Assembly (NCBI GenBank): GCA_963719285.1
Contig: CAVRBO010000003.1
Location: 248,001-312,000, forward strand
DNA from: C-114 sp963719285
Lineage (GTDB): Bacteria > Chloroflexota > Limnocylindria > Limnocylindrales > CSP1-4
Direction of reading: 5' to 3'
DNA: 64,000 bases
Under the pieces are notes generated by a model that did no database searches, was not told where the DNA came from, and was given only the letters and a program-made list of their open reading frames with translations. This document shows positions 63,169 to 64,000 of this stretch, one piece after another. Made by a program: the position numbers and the translations under genes. Each line of letters begins with the position of its first letter. Within the stretch, counting starts at the first letter, position 1.

Positions 63169-64000
63169 CTAGGCCGCGGCTCCATTCCGGCGGTCGAGGA
63201 GCCACGCACGCAGTGACGAGGGCGCCGTGACCCAGGCGTTGGTCGTGGCGATGGTCTCGAGCAGCCCTTCATAGGCCGACCAAACGGCCGTGTTCCCGGG
63301 GTTTGTCCAGACCGGATGGGTGTTGATAACCGCGACGCCGCCCCTGGTCAGGACCGAATCCAGCTTGGCACGCCACACAGACCGGGTCGCAGCGGAGTCG
63401 AGGCGTTCGACGTTGGCGAGGTAGAAGTCCTGTGGCAACGTCAGAGGGATCTCAAGCAGATCGTCCGCGAGGAACGGATAGACGGTGGCGCAGCCCGCGT
63501 TGGAGCCGTACGGCCCGCCTCGCTCGCTGTCCGGGAGCGACAGGTCGTAGTCGAAGAACTCGCCGACGACGCCGAGCAGTGCCGCGGTCATGAGCAGCTG
63601 GCCAAATCTGAATCCGCGCACGACCCCCAGTGCGTAGGCGTTGCGCTCGAAGAACAATTCGAAGCTTGAGCGCATCGCAGGTACCTTCGAGAAAGGCAAC
63701 TTGCCGTTGTGGCGGATGTCGTGGCAGTAGACCTCACAGCCATCCGCGCGCAGCTCGTCGATGACGTGGTGTTCCGGCCAACTGATCTCCGGTATGAACC
63801 CGACCGACGACACGAGGCCGAAGCGATGCTCGAGCGCACGCAGGGCCGCGATGCCGCGGATCTCCGCTCTCGAGTCGATGTCGTGGGTGAGGAGTACGGC
63901 TCCGGGACGGCCGTCGGCATATGTCGGTGTGCCAAGACTGAGGCCGGCCGATCGGGCGGCACGCTCCGACAGGCTGGCCCGGAGGTCGTCGAGCCGGGGA
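63169..64000 (-). CDS. Polysaccharide-deacetylase-like (NodB-fold) protein, 5' end outside window
   Basis: The frame is open from the right edge to the stop at 63169-63171, about 276 residues. Before the first possible internal start (63813) it already reads PGAVLLTHDIDSRAEIRG, whose HDID is the NodB metal/catalytic-Asp motif. EVYCHDIRHNGKLP then gives the H-x3-H zinc pair, and GGVAVINTHPVW is the late catalytic-His motif. Such enzymes de-N-acetylate glycans or act on related amides. It converges on the GT2 gene with a 36-base gap; no terminator is visible. Confidence 0.82.
   Translation of the reverse strand, partial: PRLDDLRASLSERAARSAGLSLGTPTYADGRPGAVLLTHDIDSRAEIRGIAALRALEHRFGLVSSVGFIPEISWPEHHVIDELRADGCEVYCHDIRHNGKLPFSKVPAMRSSFELFFERNAYALGVVRGFRFGQLLMTAALLGVVGEFFDYDLSLPDSERGGPYGSNAGCATVYPFLADDLLEIPLTLPQDFYLANVERLDSAATRSVWRAKLDSVLTRGGVAVINTHPVWTNPGNTAVWSAYEGLLETIATTNAWVTAPSSLRAWLLDRRNGAAA

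Overview
The window is a 64 kb piece of a high-GC bacterial chromosome. I infer a Chloroflexota-type organism, probably of the Limnocylindria/Ellin6529 kind, but this was not tested by a search. The reasons are the very high GC, an atp operon running straight into murA and mreB, a Tad pilus locus with no secretin gene (as in a cell without a classical outer membrane), and many genes whose -10 box sits only 6-7 bases before the start codon, which implies leaderless mRNAs. A high-GC actinobacterial-type lineage is the main alternative. No rRNA, tRNA, CRISPR array, insertion sequence or phage gene was seen.

Layout. 1-2540: end of glyA, a WecA/TagO-type phosphoglycosyl transferase and a methyltransferase. 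2810-9875: three surface-protein genes. The first is broken by several frameshifts. The other two are secreted paralogues built of Ig-like and cadherin-like repeats, and the 3' end of a further copy remains near 10.3 kb. 9876-10590: a non-coding stretch with terminators, short repeats and a possible structured RNA. 10643-22159: a complete F-type ATP synthase operon (atpI-B-E-F-H-A-G-D-C), then murA, mreB, a PHP-domain phosphoesterase and a flippase-like membrane protein. 22404-28906: a small XRE regulator, a GT39-like membrane protein with endonuclease IV, an ArsR-DUF2087 regulator, hpf, a ComF-type phosphoribosyltransferase and a cupin.

29343-40523, all on the minus strand: a Tad/Flp pilus locus. 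In transcription order it has a histidine kinase, a NarL-type regulator, a second kinase with a decayed ATPase domain, four tiny Flp pilins (the last three separated by promoters and terminators), an array of eight perfect 23-bp repeats, then cpaB, cpaE, tadA, tadB, tadC and a DUF192 gene. The sensor pair probably controls the pilus. No prepilin peptidase and no TadE/F/G pseudopilin genes are in the window.

40571-57460: an island of polyprenyl-phosphate-dependent membrane glycosyltransferases (GT39, GT87 and PIG-V types) around a dolichyl-phosphate sugar synthase, followed by two membrane-fused spermidine-synthase-like proteins, a FemAB/CelD-like acyltransferase and a GT4 glycosyltransferase. 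Together they look like a machine for decorating lipids or surface proteins with sugars. 57536-64000: a tight operon of acyl carrier protein, short-chain reductase, AMP-forming ligase, LuxE-type acyl-protein synthetase and LuxC-type acyl-CoA reductase, then a GT2 glycosyltransferase (frameshifted) and, convergent to it, a polysaccharide-deacetylase-like gene that runs off the edge. This block looks less GC-rich than its surroundings. It resembles the fatty-acid reductase half of a bioluminescence operon without luciferase, set in a polysaccharide context, and is the best candidate here for an undescribed pathway.
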